Positions 49,011 through 57,257 of a stretch of DNA of 64,000 nucleotides are shown here, in pieces. Source of the DNA: DATHTC01 sp035456465. Its GTDB lineage: Bacteria; Actinomycetota; Thermoleophilia; Gaiellales; Gaiellaceae. The translations under genes and the position numbers were made by a program. The notes beneath the pieces were generated by a model. It saw only the letters and a list, made by a program, of their open reading frames with translations. It did not search any database and was not told the DNA's origin. The DNA lies in the NCBI GenBank assembly GCA_035456465.1, contig DATIDD010000077.1, positions 78,279 to 142,278 of the forward strand, read 5' to 3'. The stretch's first letter is position 1; each line of letters begins with the position of its first letter.

Positions 49011-51097
49011 CAGGCGTCCCCCCACGCGGCGCGCAGCTCGTCGAGCGGGATCCCGGCGAGCGTGTCGCCGCCGGCGACGCCGAGCCGCCGCAGCGGCACG
49101 CCCTCCAGTCGGGCCGCGACCTCGGGAGCGCAGGCGACGACAGCCTGGCCGCCGCCCTCGCCGAACAGGCGAGGCGCGTCGTCCGGGAGCTCGAGCTCGG
49201 CGCCGATCCCGCTCCACAGCGCAGCTTCGGCGAGCGCCACGAGGAGCCCGCCCTCGGCCGCGTCGTGCGCCAGCGAGAGCGCCGGTGCGTTGCGCCACAG
49301 GAAACGAACGAGCGCGACCTCTGCGTCGAGGTCGACCGGGGCGGCGCCGCCGCCGACCTCGCCGAACCGTGCCTGGTGCTCGGACCCGTTCAGCGTCAGG
49401 CGGCCGGCGGCCGCGAGCAGGACGACGTCGCCCGTGCGCCAGCCGCGCGGCACCGTGCGCACGTCCTCGACGAGGCCGACGCACCCGACCACGGGGGTCG
49501 GGTCGATCGGCCGTCCGTCGGTCTCGTTGTAGAGCGAGACGTTGCCCGAGACGACCGGCGTCCCCAGGGCCTCGGCGGCGAGCGCCATCCCCTCGATCGC
49601 CTCGGCCAGCTCCCACGCGATCTCGGGCTTCTCGGGGTTGCCGAAGTTGAGGCAGTCGGTCAGCGCGAGCGGCCGCCCGCCCGCGCAGGCGACGTTCCGC
49701 GCCGCCTCCAGCACGACGAGCGCGCCCGCGACGCGCGGGTCGAGGCGGCCCGCGCGGGGGTTCGCGTCGAGCGACACGGCGAGGCCGCGGAGCGACGGAC
49801 GCAGCCGCAGCACGGCCGCGTCCAGCCCGGGACGGCGAACCGTCCGCGAGCCGACGAGCTGGTCGTACCGCCGGTACACCCACGCGCGCGAGCGCACGTT
49901 CGGCGAGGCGAGCAGCTCGAGCAGTGCGTCGGCCGTGGCCGGGGCGGACGGCGGAGCGGCGGCGGCCCGCGCCGGCCGCGCTTCGCGGGGCACGTCGTAC
50001 CGCGGCACCTCGTCGGTGAGGCAGGCGGCCGGGATCGCGCCTTGCTCGTCGCCGTCGAGGAAGGCGCGCAGCTCGCCGGTGTCCGTGACCTCGCCGATCG
50101 CGGTGCACGGCAGCTCCCAGCGCGCACAGACGGCTGCGACGGCGTCCACGAGCTCCGGGCGGACGACGGCCACCATGCGCTCCTGCGACTCCGAGATCAT
50201 GATCTCCCACGGCTCGAGCTCCTCCCGCAGCGGCACGCGGTCGAGGTGGACGTCGATGCCCGCACCGTCGCGCGCCATCTCCGCGAGCGAGGACGCGAGC
50301 CCGGCCGCGCCGCAGTCCTGCAGCGACTCGACGAGGCCCCGCTCGACCAGCTCGAGCGAGACCTCGATCAGCTTCTTCCCGGTGAACGGGTCGCCGATCT
50401 GGACCGTCGGCCGCTTGTCGCCGTCCTCCTCGCCGAGCTCGGCGCTGGCGAGCACCGACGCGCCGCCGATCCCGTCGCGGCCGGTCGTCGCGCCGAACAG
50501 GACGATCGCGTTGCCGGGCCCCGTCGCGCGCGCGCGCTTCAGCCGGTCGGCCGGGAGGAGGCCGACGCACATCGCGTTGACGAGGCAGTTCTCCGCGTAC
50601 GCGGGATCGAACGTCGTCGTGCCGCCGACCGTCGGGACGCCGACGCAGTTGCCGTAGTGGCCGATCCCGCCGACCGCGCGGTCGAAGCGCCAGCCCGGCT
50701 CGCCGAAGAAGAGCCCGTCGAGCAGTGCCACCGGCCGCGCGCCCATGGCGACGATGTCGCGCAGGATCCCGCCCACGCCCGTCGCGGCTCCCTGGAACGG
50801 CTCGACGGCCGAGGGGTGGTTGTGCGACTCGACCTTGAAGGCGACCGCGAGGCCGTCGCCGACGTCGATCACGCCCGCGTTCTCGCCGGGGCCCTGGAGA
50901 ACGGTCTCGCCGCGGGAGGGGAGCCGTCGCAGCAGCGGCGCCGAGTGCTTGTACCCGCAGTGCTCCGACCAGAGCAGCGAGAAGACGGCGAGCTCGAAGT
51001 GGTTCGGATCGCGCTCGAGCAGGGCGCGGATACGGTCGAGCTCCCCGTCGGTCAGCCCGAGGGCACGGTGGAGCGGCTGTTCCTCGACCGCGCTCAG
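49010..51097 (-). CDS. purL: FGAM synthase large (small-type PurL) subunit with a CTG start
   Basis: This encodes 695 residues when read from the CTG at 51097. The N-terminal part has H-R-A-L-G-L-T-D-G-E-L and W-S-E-H-C-G-Y-K-H-S, both expected at the start of PurL; further on come K-V-E-S-H-N-H-P-S-A, G-A-A-T-G-V-G-G, and G-A-A-G-L-A-S-S-L. No ATG, GTG or TTG occurs in frame before 50872, which would delete the first 75 residues with these motifs. TAGACT lies 7 nt before the CTG, just as at purM. Small-type PurL needs PurS and PurQ, which must be elsewhere. Confidence 0.9.
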   Translation of the reverse strand: MSAVEEQPLHRALGLTDGELDRIRALLERDPNHFELAVFSLLWSEHCGYKHSAPLLRRLPSRGETVLQGPGENAGVIDVGDGLAVAFKVESHNHPSAVEPFQGAATGVGGILRDIVAMGARPVALLDGLFFGEPGWRFDRAVGGIGHYGNCVGVPTVGGTTTFDPAYAENCLVNAMCVGLLPADRLKRARATGPGNAIVLFGATTGRDGIGGASVLASAELGEEDGDKRPTVQIGDPFTGKKLIEVSLELVERGLVESLQDCGAAGLASSLAEMARDGAGIDVHLDRVPLREELEPWEIMISESQERMVAVVRPELVDAVAAVCARWELPCTAIGEVTDTGELRAFLDGDEQGAIPAACLTDEVPRYDVPREARPARAAAAPPSAPATADALLELLASPNVRSRAWVYRRYDQLVGSRTVRRPGLDAAVLRLRPSLRGLAVSLDANPRAGRLDPRVAGALVVLEAARNVACAGGRPLALTDCLNFGNPEKPEIAWELAEAIEGMALAAEALGTPVVSGNVSLYNETDGRPIDPTPVVGCVGLVEDVRTVPRGWRTGDVVLLAAAGRLTLNGSEHQARFGEVGGGAAPVDLDAEVALVRFLWRNAPALSLAHDAAEGGLLVALAEAALWSGIGAELELPDDAPRLFGEGGGQAVVACAPEVAARLEGVPLRRLGVAGGDTLAGIPLDELRAAWGDA

Positions 51098-51104
51098 GGA
51101 CCCG

Positions 51105-51110
51105 AGTCTA
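51105..51110 (-). promoter_or_regulatory. purL -10 element (TAGACT)
   Basis: TAGACT on the minus strand, 7 nt before the CTG at 51097, then CGGGTCC. At purM the equivalent is TAGACT-CGGGCC-GTG, and at 2788 TAGACT-CGGGGCG-ATG. It supports transcription starting at or next to the CTG. Confidence 0.7.
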
Positions 51111-51152
51111 GCGGCGCGCCCGGAGGGTGCCCCGGCGCCTCGACGGGGTCGC

Positions 51153-53219
51153 TCACCGCCTCGCGCCCGGCGGGGGTTCGATGCGGATGCCGACGATGTC
51201 GAAGGCGACGAAGCGGTCCCGCATGAAGTGGGCGGCCGCGGTCATCCGCAGCTCGACGGGGAGCGCGGTCCGGCGGTCGAACGTGCCGGTGAACCACGCC
51301 GGCGTCTCGGGGTCGAGCCACGAGAGGGTCAGGCGGCGCGGCGTCTGCGAGAGCACGCGCGCGTTCGCGACGCTCGAGCCCCACGGTGGGACGGGCTGCG
51401 GGAGCAGCACCGTCGGGGACGCCTTCCACGGCGCCCCGGGAGCGGCGCGGTCCCATCGCGTCGTCCCGATCACGATCCCGCCGGCGCCGCCCCGGATCGA
51501 GTAGGAGAGCCGGTTCGGCGCGGCGAGCGTCCACCGCGTGTGGAGGACGGTCCCCAGGCCCGACGTCAGGCGCTCGTCGAACACGGCTGAGTCGAGCGCC
51601 CGGAACGCCCGCGTGGCGCGACCGAGGAACGCCGCTCCGGGCAGCGGCGGCCACCGGCCCGGGAGGCGGAACTCCGCCGACCGCGGCGCCCCGATGCCGT
51701 CGATCCGGACGGTGAACCGCGACGGGTGGGGGACGGGGAGCGTCGTCGCGTAGCAGCCGTGGCCGCAGCTCCGCGCACGCCTCGAGGCGGTCTTCCGGAC
51801 CTCGATCCCGGTGTCCGGGTGCTCGTCGGCGGCGCCCAGCTCGACGTCGAGGCCGTCCACGCCGCGTCCGGTGCGTCCGAGGATCGTCGCCGTCAGCCGC
51901 AGCGGCCGTCCCGGCCGGACCGCGAGCGCGACGGCGAGCTCGCGCGACTGGCGGGCGAGCACGACCGTCCCCGCAGGAGGTGCCGGCGCGCGGCCGACCT
52001 CGCGCGCGCCCGCCGGGGCCGTCGGCGCCGCGACGGCCGCGTCGCGGCCCGGCCTGAGCCCCGTCAGGACCGCGACGGCGCCGACGACGACGGCGAGGAG
52101 GCCGAGCTCGGCCGCGACGCTGCGCCGCAGCCGCACCGGTGCGCCGAGCCGCCGGCGGCTGAGCCACGCAAGGCCGAGGAGCGCCGCGAACAGGCCGGTC
52201 TTGACGAGGATCGTCCGCCCGTACCCGGTCGACCAGAGCTGCGACACGTCGGTGAGCTCGCGCAGCGCGCGGCCGCCGCCGGAGAGCGCGAGCACGGCGA
52301 CTGCCGGCAGCGCGAGCCGGGAGAAGCGGCGCGCGACCTCGGGGTCGCGACCCTGTCGCAGCCCGAGCGCGAGCTGTAGCAGCCCGCCGGCCCAGAACGC
52401 CGCCGTCGCGGTGTGGAGCAGGTCGAGCGCGAGCGAGAGGGCCCTCGGCCCGCCCGCGTCGAGCGCGTGCCCGGCGAGCGGCGGCGCCGCGAGCAGCGCG
52501 AGCGAGACGACCTGGGCGACGACGAGCGCGCCGGGCGTCGTCGCCGCGATCGCCGCCGCGGTGGCGCCGACGGCCGCGACGACGACGGCGACCTTCGTGA
52601 CGTCGGCGAACCGCGTCCCGTCCGCGTGCGTCGCGTGCAGGAGCGACACGCCGCCGACGATCGCGACCACGAGGCCGACGACGATCGTCCCGGACAGGCG
52701 TCGCGGGGCGGCGGCGGAGACGAGCAGCCCGAAGAGCGCCGCCCCTCCGGCGACGAGGATGCCGCCGAGGTACAGCCACCGCGACACCTCCTCGTGGAGC
52801 GGGGGGCCGGTCCCGCCGGCGTCCAGCACGGACCGCGGTCGGCCTGCCCCGGAGCCGGACGTGCCGACGCGGAACGCGATCGTCCCGGCCTCGAGGTGCC
52901 CGTCGTCGGAGACGATCCGCCAGCGCGCGCTGTAGTCGCCGTCCGCGAGCCCGGGACGAAGGCGCAGCACGAGCACCCGTCCATCCTGGGCGAGGCGCGG
53001 CCGGCCGGCGAGCACGGAGCCGCCGTCGTTCGCGACGACGGCGTTGCCCGGGCCGACGCCGACGGGGTCGTCGAAGCGGACCCGGACGTCGGACGGCGCC
53101 GACGCGAGGACGGCGCCGTCGCGCGGAGAGGTCTCGACGACGCTCGCGTGCGCGAGCGCCGCCGGGGCGAGCGCCGCCGCCGCGGCGAGCGACGCCGTCA
53201 GGAGGAGGGGGCCGCGCAC
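51153..53219 (-). CDS. CopC-CopD fusion copper protein
   Basis: This encodes 688 residues. A signal peptide leads to a CopC domain (mature N-terminal H-A-S-V-V-E-T-S-P, with His at position 1 as in CopC copper sites; S-D-D-G-H-L-E-A-G-T). About eight membrane helices of CopD/YcnJ type follow (about 160-430), then a C-terminal extracytoplasmic domain (about 460-688) with two Cys in S-C-G-H-G-C and W-F-T-G-T-F-D. It binds copper outside and probably moves it through the membrane. GTG start. It is the first of several copper-related genes in a row. Confidence 0.87.
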   Translation of the reverse strand: MRGPLLLTASLAAAAALAPAALAHASVVETSPRDGAVLASAPSDVRVRFDDPVGVGPGNAVVANDGGSVLAGRPRLAQDGRVLVLRLRPGLADGDYSARWRIVSDDGHLEAGTIAFRVGTSGSGAGRPRSVLDAGGTGPPLHEEVSRWLYLGGILVAGGAALFGLLVSAAAPRRLSGTIVVGLVVAIVGGVSLLHATHADGTRFADVTKVAVVVAAVGATAAAIAATTPGALVVAQVVSLALLAAPPLAGHALDAGGPRALSLALDLLHTATAAFWAGGLLQLALGLRQGRDPEVARRFSRLALPAVAVLALSGGGRALRELTDVSQLWSTGYGRTILVKTGLFAALLGLAWLSRRRLGAPVRLRRSVAAELGLLAVVVGAVAVLTGLRPGRDAAVAAPTAPAGAREVGRAPAPPAGTVVLARQSRELAVALAVRPGRPLRLTATILGRTGRGVDGLDVELGAADEHPDTGIEVRKTASRRARSCGHGCYATTLPVPHPSRFTVRIDGIGAPRSAEFRLPGRWPPLPGAAFLGRATRAFRALDSAVFDERLTSGLGTVLHTRWTLAAPNRLSYSIRGGAGGIVIGTTRWDRAAPGAPWKASPTVLLPQPVPPWGSSVANARVLSQTPRRLTLSWLDPETPAWFTGTFDRRTALPVELRMTAAAHFMRDRFVAFDIVGIRIEPPPGARR

Positions 53220-53259
53220 GCCGCTCCCGATCCGACCGGCGGCGCCGGCCCCTGCGAGG

Positions 53260-53616
53260 CTACGTGACCTTCAGCTTCCCCTTCATTCCCGCGGCGGCGT
53301 GGCCCGGCACGGTGCAGATGTACGGCTTCAAGCCCTTCGTCAGCGTGACGCGGAGCGTGCCGGTCTTGCCGCGGGCGATCATCTTTGACCTCTTGCCCGC
53401 GATCTTGAAGTCGTGGGCCAGGGCGCCCTTGTTGACGAGCTTGAAGGTGACGACGCCGTGGCGGACGACCTTCTTGGAGAGGATGAACTTGAACTCCTTC
53501 ATCGTGACGGTGACCGTCGTCGCCTGGGAGGCGGACGTGGTCGGCGAAGCGGCGGGAGCGAGCGAGAGCGCGACCAGCGCTGCGAGCAGCGCGACCGCGA
53601 GCGAGCGAGCCTTCAT
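53260..53616 (-). CDS. Secreted cupredoxin-like protein
   Basis: This encodes 118 residues. Signal peptide about 1-26. The domain starts T-V-T-V-T-M-K-E-F-K-F and has A-H-D-F-K-I-A-G (first copper His) and Y-I-C-T-V-P-G-H-A-A-A-G-M-K-G (Cys, His, Met), a full type 1 copper ligand set. It is rich in Lys, so basic. GAGGTC lies 7 nt upstream of the ATG. It probably carries electrons for the quinoproteins downstream or stores copper. Confidence 0.87.
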   Translation of the reverse strand: MKARSLAVALLAALVALSLAPAASPTTSASQATTVTVTMKEFKFILSKKVVRHGVVTFKLVNKGALAHDFKIAGKRSKMIARGKTGTLRVTLTKGLKPYICTVPGHAAAGMKGKLKVT

Positions 53617-53749
53617 GGGCTGACCTCTTCCTCGGAGCAGGTTGCGGGACGACCGGCGGGAAGCATACGGGCCATTGTTACCCAAGCGCTTGCCCGGGCG
53701 CGAGGCCCCGGCCGCCGCGCGCCCTCGCGCGCGGCGGCCATGATCCGGG

Positions 53750-54517
53750 TCAGCGCGGAGACGGCGGCGTGATCGTGAGCTGCCCCACCATGCCGCGGTC
53801 GGCGTGGAAGGGGACGTCGCAGACGGTGTTGAACGTGCCGGCAGCCAGGCCGACCGTGTACGTCTCCGTCCCGCCCGGCGGGAGCAGTGTCCCCGCCTTG
53901 ACGCCGTTGATCGAGAAGTTGTGCACCTCCTGGCCCTTGTTCGTGATCACGAACGTGACCGTCCCCTGCGGGATGGTCGACTGCGAGAGCTCGAAGCGGT
54001 ACTCGAACATGCCGACCTGCACCGTCGTGGCCGGGCCCGGAGGGGGCGGCGGCGGCGGCGGGGGAGGCGGCGGCGGCGGGGGCGGCGGCGGCGGCGGGGG
54101 CGGCGCGGGCGCCGGCTTCGTCGCGACCGCGAAGCTGCCCTTCATCCCGGCGGCGGCATGGCCGGCGATCGTGCAGATGAAGGCGTAGCGGCCCTTCTTC
54201 TTGAACCTGACGCGCAGCGTCGCCGACTTGCCGGGCAGGAGCTTCGGGGTCTTCTTCCCCGCGATCTTGAAGTCGTGCGTGATCTTGCCCCTGTTGACGA
54301 ACTTGAAGATCACGGTGCCCGTCGGAGCGCTCCGCCTCGAGAGCCTGAAGCGGAACTCCGTGCCGGTCACGGTCACGCGGGTCGTGGCCTGCGACGCCTG
54401 CGGGCCGGCGGCGGCACCCGCCGCGGGAGCCGCGGCTCCGCCGCTCGTCAACAGCCCGCCCGCGACGACCGCCGCCACGGCGGCGACCGGCGCCATGATC
54501 ACTGCCAAACGTCGCAT
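53750..54517 (-). CDS. Two-domain cupredoxin joined by a polyproline linker
   Basis: This encodes 255 residues. Signal-type N-terminus (M-R-R-L-A-V-I-M-A), then cupredoxin domain 1 (T-H-D-F-K-I-A-G; F-I-C-T-I-A-G-H-A-A-A-G-M, as in the gene at 53260), then about 22 consecutive prolines (near residues 143-165), then domain 2 (V-H-N-F-S-I-N-G; V-C-D-V-P-F-H-A-D-R-G-M). Both domains keep His/Cys/His/Met copper ligands. The linker would separate two electron-transfer sites. AAGGGGG lies 6 nt before the ATG. Translation should depend on EF-P. Confidence 0.87.
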   Translation of the reverse strand: MRRLAVIMAPVAAVAAVVAGGLLTSGGAAAPAAGAAAGPQASQATTRVTVTGTEFRFRLSRRSAPTGTVIFKFVNRGKITHDFKIAGKKTPKLLPGKSATLRVRFKKKGRYAFICTIAGHAAAGMKGSFAVATKPAPAPPPPPPPPPPPPPPPPPPPPPPGPATTVQVGMFEYRFELSQSTIPQGTVTFVITNKGQEVHNFSINGVKAGTLLPPGGTETYTVGLAAGTFNTVCDVPFHADRGMVGQLTITPPSPR

Positions 54518-54637
54518 CGAAGACCCCCTTTGAACGGACTGAGTCGGTCGCAAGGCTACCACCTGGACGAGGGAATGAACGGAAGCCGATGCACCGGGCG
54601 GCGGCCGTCGCGGCCGCCGCCCGGTGCGAAGCTCACG

Positions 54638-56629
54638 CTACGGCAGGACGAACGTGTAGATCGAGTCGTCGCGGAGCCGAGCCGGGTTCGTCAGGCCCAG
54701 GGGGCGCGAGACGTCGTTGTGGGACTGGCCGCCGACGGCGACCGAGACGTACTGCTTGCCGCCGACCGTGTACGTGACCGGCGCTGCGCCCACCGGCGCC
54801 GTCATCTTCGGCGACCGCCAGAGCTCCTGCCCCGTCTTCGTGTCGACGGCCTGGAGGAAGCCCTTGCCGTCCTGCGCGTTCCCCTCGCCCAGCCAGCCGA
54901 CGAACGTGATGCCGCTCGCCGTGTTCATCGAGCCGCTGTAGCACGGCGACGGCCAGTGCTGGTGCCACGTCAGCTTGCCCGTCGTGACGTTCAGCGCCGC
55001 GAAGTTGCCCGTGTTCGAGGTCGACGTGTCGCCGACCCCCAGCGTCGCCACGCCGAAGCCGCCGTTCGCGCCCACGACCTGCGACGCCCGCGGGATCTGG
55101 AGGAAGCCCCGCGCGCGGTCGGTCACGCCGCAGGTGATGAACGTCTTGTTCTCCGGGCTGTACGAGCTGGCCGGCCAGTCCATCATCTCGAACGGCTGGA
55201 CGACGTACTCCGTCGTGTCGTACGGGTCGTAGACGCACCCGATCTTGAACGGCTTGCCGTTCGGGGCGGTCGCCGTCGCGAACGGCACGTACGCGTTCGT
55301 CTGGGTCACGGTGCCGTCGGTGCAGGGCCGCCTCGTGCCGTCCGAGGAGAGCTTGTTGAACAGCACGTTGTCGGCCGTGGGAACCGGCTGTGTCGGCCAG
55401 GTGTTCACCTCGGGCGCCGAGCTCTGCGGGACCTTCACCTCGGGGATCGGGAGCAGCGGCTTTCCGGTCTCCCGGTCGAGGATGAAGGTCATCCCGTACT
55501 TGTTGACGTACGCGACGGCCGGACGCGTCCTGGTGACCGTCCTCGTCACCTTCTTCCGCCTCGTGACCGTCTTGCCCTTGACCCTGACCTTGACCTTGAC
55601 GGTCGAGGCGACCTTCACCTTGTACGGGGCGTCGTACAGGACGCCGTTGTTCGGCAGGTCCGCGTCCCAGAGGTCGTGGTGGGTCGTCTGGTAGTACCAG
55701 ACGAGCTGGCCCGTGTAGAGGTTCAGCGCCACGATCGAGTCGGTGAAGAGGTTCATGCCCGGGCCGCGCGAGTTCCACGGGACCGGGTTGCCGGTGCCGA
55801 AGATCGCGAGGTTGCGCTTCGTGTCGACGATCGGCGACTCCCACATCGAGCCGCCGCCGTAATCGCGGTTCAGCTTGTCGCCGAGCGGCCACGTGTTGCC
55901 GCCGGGCTGTCCCTCGTGGGGGATGACGGTCCACGTCCACAGCTCGCGGCCGTTGTCCGCGTCGAAGGCGTGCATCGACGCGCTCGCGCCGCCGTTGTCG
56001 CCGGCGGAGTCGCCGATGAGCACCAGGCCGTTGGCGTAGATCGGCGCAGCCGAGACCTTGCCGCCCTTCCGCCACGGCGCCACCTCGGACTTCCAGACCA
56101 GGCCGCCCTGCATCTGGCTCAGCGCGATCAGGAAGCCGTCACGCGTCCCGGCGAAGACCTTGCCGTCGGCGATCGCGACGCCCGGCTGCCGGCCGCCGCT
56201 GCCGACGTTGAAGCCGGCCTCGTACGTCGGGACGTACTTCCAGAGCTGCGCGCCCGTCGCCGCGTCGAGCGCGAAGACCTCGCCCTTCGGCGTCGTGTAG
56301 TAGTAGGTGCCGTCCGAGACGACCGCATTCGCCTCGAGCGAGCCGCACGCCGCGTCCTTCGTCAGGCACGTCCCGAGGTTGATGTGCCACGCCTCCTTGA
56401 GGGTGGCGACGTTCGACTTGTTGATCTGCGTCAGCGACGAGTAGCGCCAGCCCTGGAGGTTGCCCATGTGGCTGAGCCAGTTGTCGCCGGCGGGCGCGTT
56501 CATCTGGTCGGCCGTGTACGCCGGCGAAGGTGTGATCACGCGGGCCGACGGGGCCGCCTGGGAAACGCCCCCTCCGACCACGAGTAGCGAGAGTGCCGCA
56601 GTGAACGGAACCCAGACGGATCGACGCAT
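54638..56629 (-). CDS. PQQ-dependent dehydrogenase-like quinoprotein
   Basis: This encodes 663 residues. Signal peptide about 1-27, then an eight-bladed propeller: N-W-L-S-H-M-G-N-L-Q-G-W-R-Y-S-S-L, D-A-A-T-G-A-Q-L-W-K, and T-H-H-D-L-W-D-A-D-L-P. Asp322 corresponds to the catalytic Asp and Asp324, two on, to the extra Asp found in lanthanide-dependent alcohol dehydrogenases (XoxF type). The adjacent-Cys pair of MxaF is not seen. An unusual Lys/Val/Arg/Thr insert spans about residues 336-373. GGGAGG precedes the ATG. It is likely exported, oxidising an alcohol or aldehyde. Confidence 0.88.
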   Translation of the reverse strand: MRRSVWVPFTAALSLLVVGGGVSQAAPSARVITPSPAYTADQMNAPAGDNWLSHMGNLQGWRYSSLTQINKSNVATLKEAWHINLGTCLTKDAACGSLEANAVVSDGTYYYTTPKGEVFALDAATGAQLWKYVPTYEAGFNVGSGGRQPGVAIADGKVFAGTRDGFLIALSQMQGGLVWKSEVAPWRKGGKVSAAPIYANGLVLIGDSAGDNGGASASMHAFDADNGRELWTWTVIPHEGQPGGNTWPLGDKLNRDYGGGSMWESPIVDTKRNLAIFGTGNPVPWNSRGPGMNLFTDSIVALNLYTGQLVWYYQTTHHDLWDADLPNNGVLYDAPYKVKVASTVKVKVRVKGKTVTRRKKVTRTVTRTRPAVAYVNKYGMTFILDRETGKPLLPIPEVKVPQSSAPEVNTWPTQPVPTADNVLFNKLSSDGTRRPCTDGTVTQTNAYVPFATATAPNGKPFKIGCVYDPYDTTEYVVQPFEMMDWPASSYSPENKTFITCGVTDRARGFLQIPRASQVVGANGGFGVATLGVGDTSTSNTGNFAALNVTTGKLTWHQHWPSPCYSGSMNTASGITFVGWLGEGNAQDGKGFLQAVDTKTGQELWRSPKMTAPVGAAPVTYTVGGKQYVSVAVGGQSHNDVSRPLGLTNPARLRDDSIYTFVLP

Positions 56630-56747
56630 ATCGAACGCCTCCCGGAGACGATGAGGACGCAAAGAGGAGGCAAACTATCCCACTCTCGACTCGTAAGTGC
56701 AAATGTGCACGACGGATCCGTTCGGCCGGCGGGTTACGATCACACCC

Positions 56748-57251
56748 GTGCTCCGTACATCCCTCCTGCTCGCCGCGATCGCCGTCGCATTCGCCTTCGC
56801 GCTCGGCCTCGATCAAGCGCACGGCCGGACGGCGGAGGCCGCGGCCGGGCACAACATCACCCTGCGCGGCAAGTTCCCGGGCAGCGGATGGACGGGCTCC
56901 CTGTCGAGGAAGCTCGTGAGGACGCGGGTGATCGCGTTCACCGTGTGCGCGGTCTGGGACCAGCCGGCGTCGCGGCCGTTCAACTGCACTCCGGCGCCCG
57001 GTGTCCGCCTGCCCCAGGGAACCGAGCTGCGGCTCGAGCAGAAGCCCCCGGGAACCGGGCTTCGGCGGCCGGACAGCCCGGGTTGGGGCATGCTCGGCAT
57101 CTCGGACGAGGCCACCATGCGCATCCCGCTCAGCAACGACGTCACGGGCAACAGGTTCGGCACCGTCCGCTTCCGCGTCACGCTGCGCCGGACGAGCTCG
57201 GGCGCGATCCTCTACCGCTCGAACCCGCTCCCGCTGCGCTGGCATCGCTGA
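56748..57251 (+). CDS. Secreted beta-rich protein of unknown function
   Basis: This encodes 167 residues. A signal peptide (L-L-L-A-A-I-A-V-A-F-A-F-A-L-G; cleavage near A-H-G) leads to a beta-rich domain with G-K-F-P-G-S-G-W-T-G, two Cys (V-C-A-V-W and F-N-C-T-P) and G-M-L-G-I-S-D-E-A-T. Family not recognised. TACGAT (56735-56740) precedes the GTG by 7 nt: leaderless and divergent from the quinoprotein gene, within a cluster of exported redox proteins. Confidence 0.65.
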   Translation: MLRTSLLLAAIAVAFAFALGLDQAHGRTAEAAAGHNITLRGKFPGSGWTGSLSRKLVRTRVIAFTVCAVWDQPASRPFNCTPAPGVRLPQGTELRLEQKPPGTGLRRPDSPGWGMLGISDEATMRIPLSNDVTGNRFGTVRFRVTLRRTSSGAILYRSNPLPLRWHR

Positions 57252-57257
57252 CGCGGG

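Noticed and set aside
49010..50872. purL starting at the first standard codon (GTG at 50872)
   Set aside because: This would remove the first 75 residues including motifs required in all PurL proteins; CTG at 51097 with a matching -10 explains the sequence better.
54048..54115. GGC-rich tract as a promoter or low-complexity intergenic repeat
   Set aside because: It lies inside a coding frame and encodes the proline linker between two clear cupredoxin domains.
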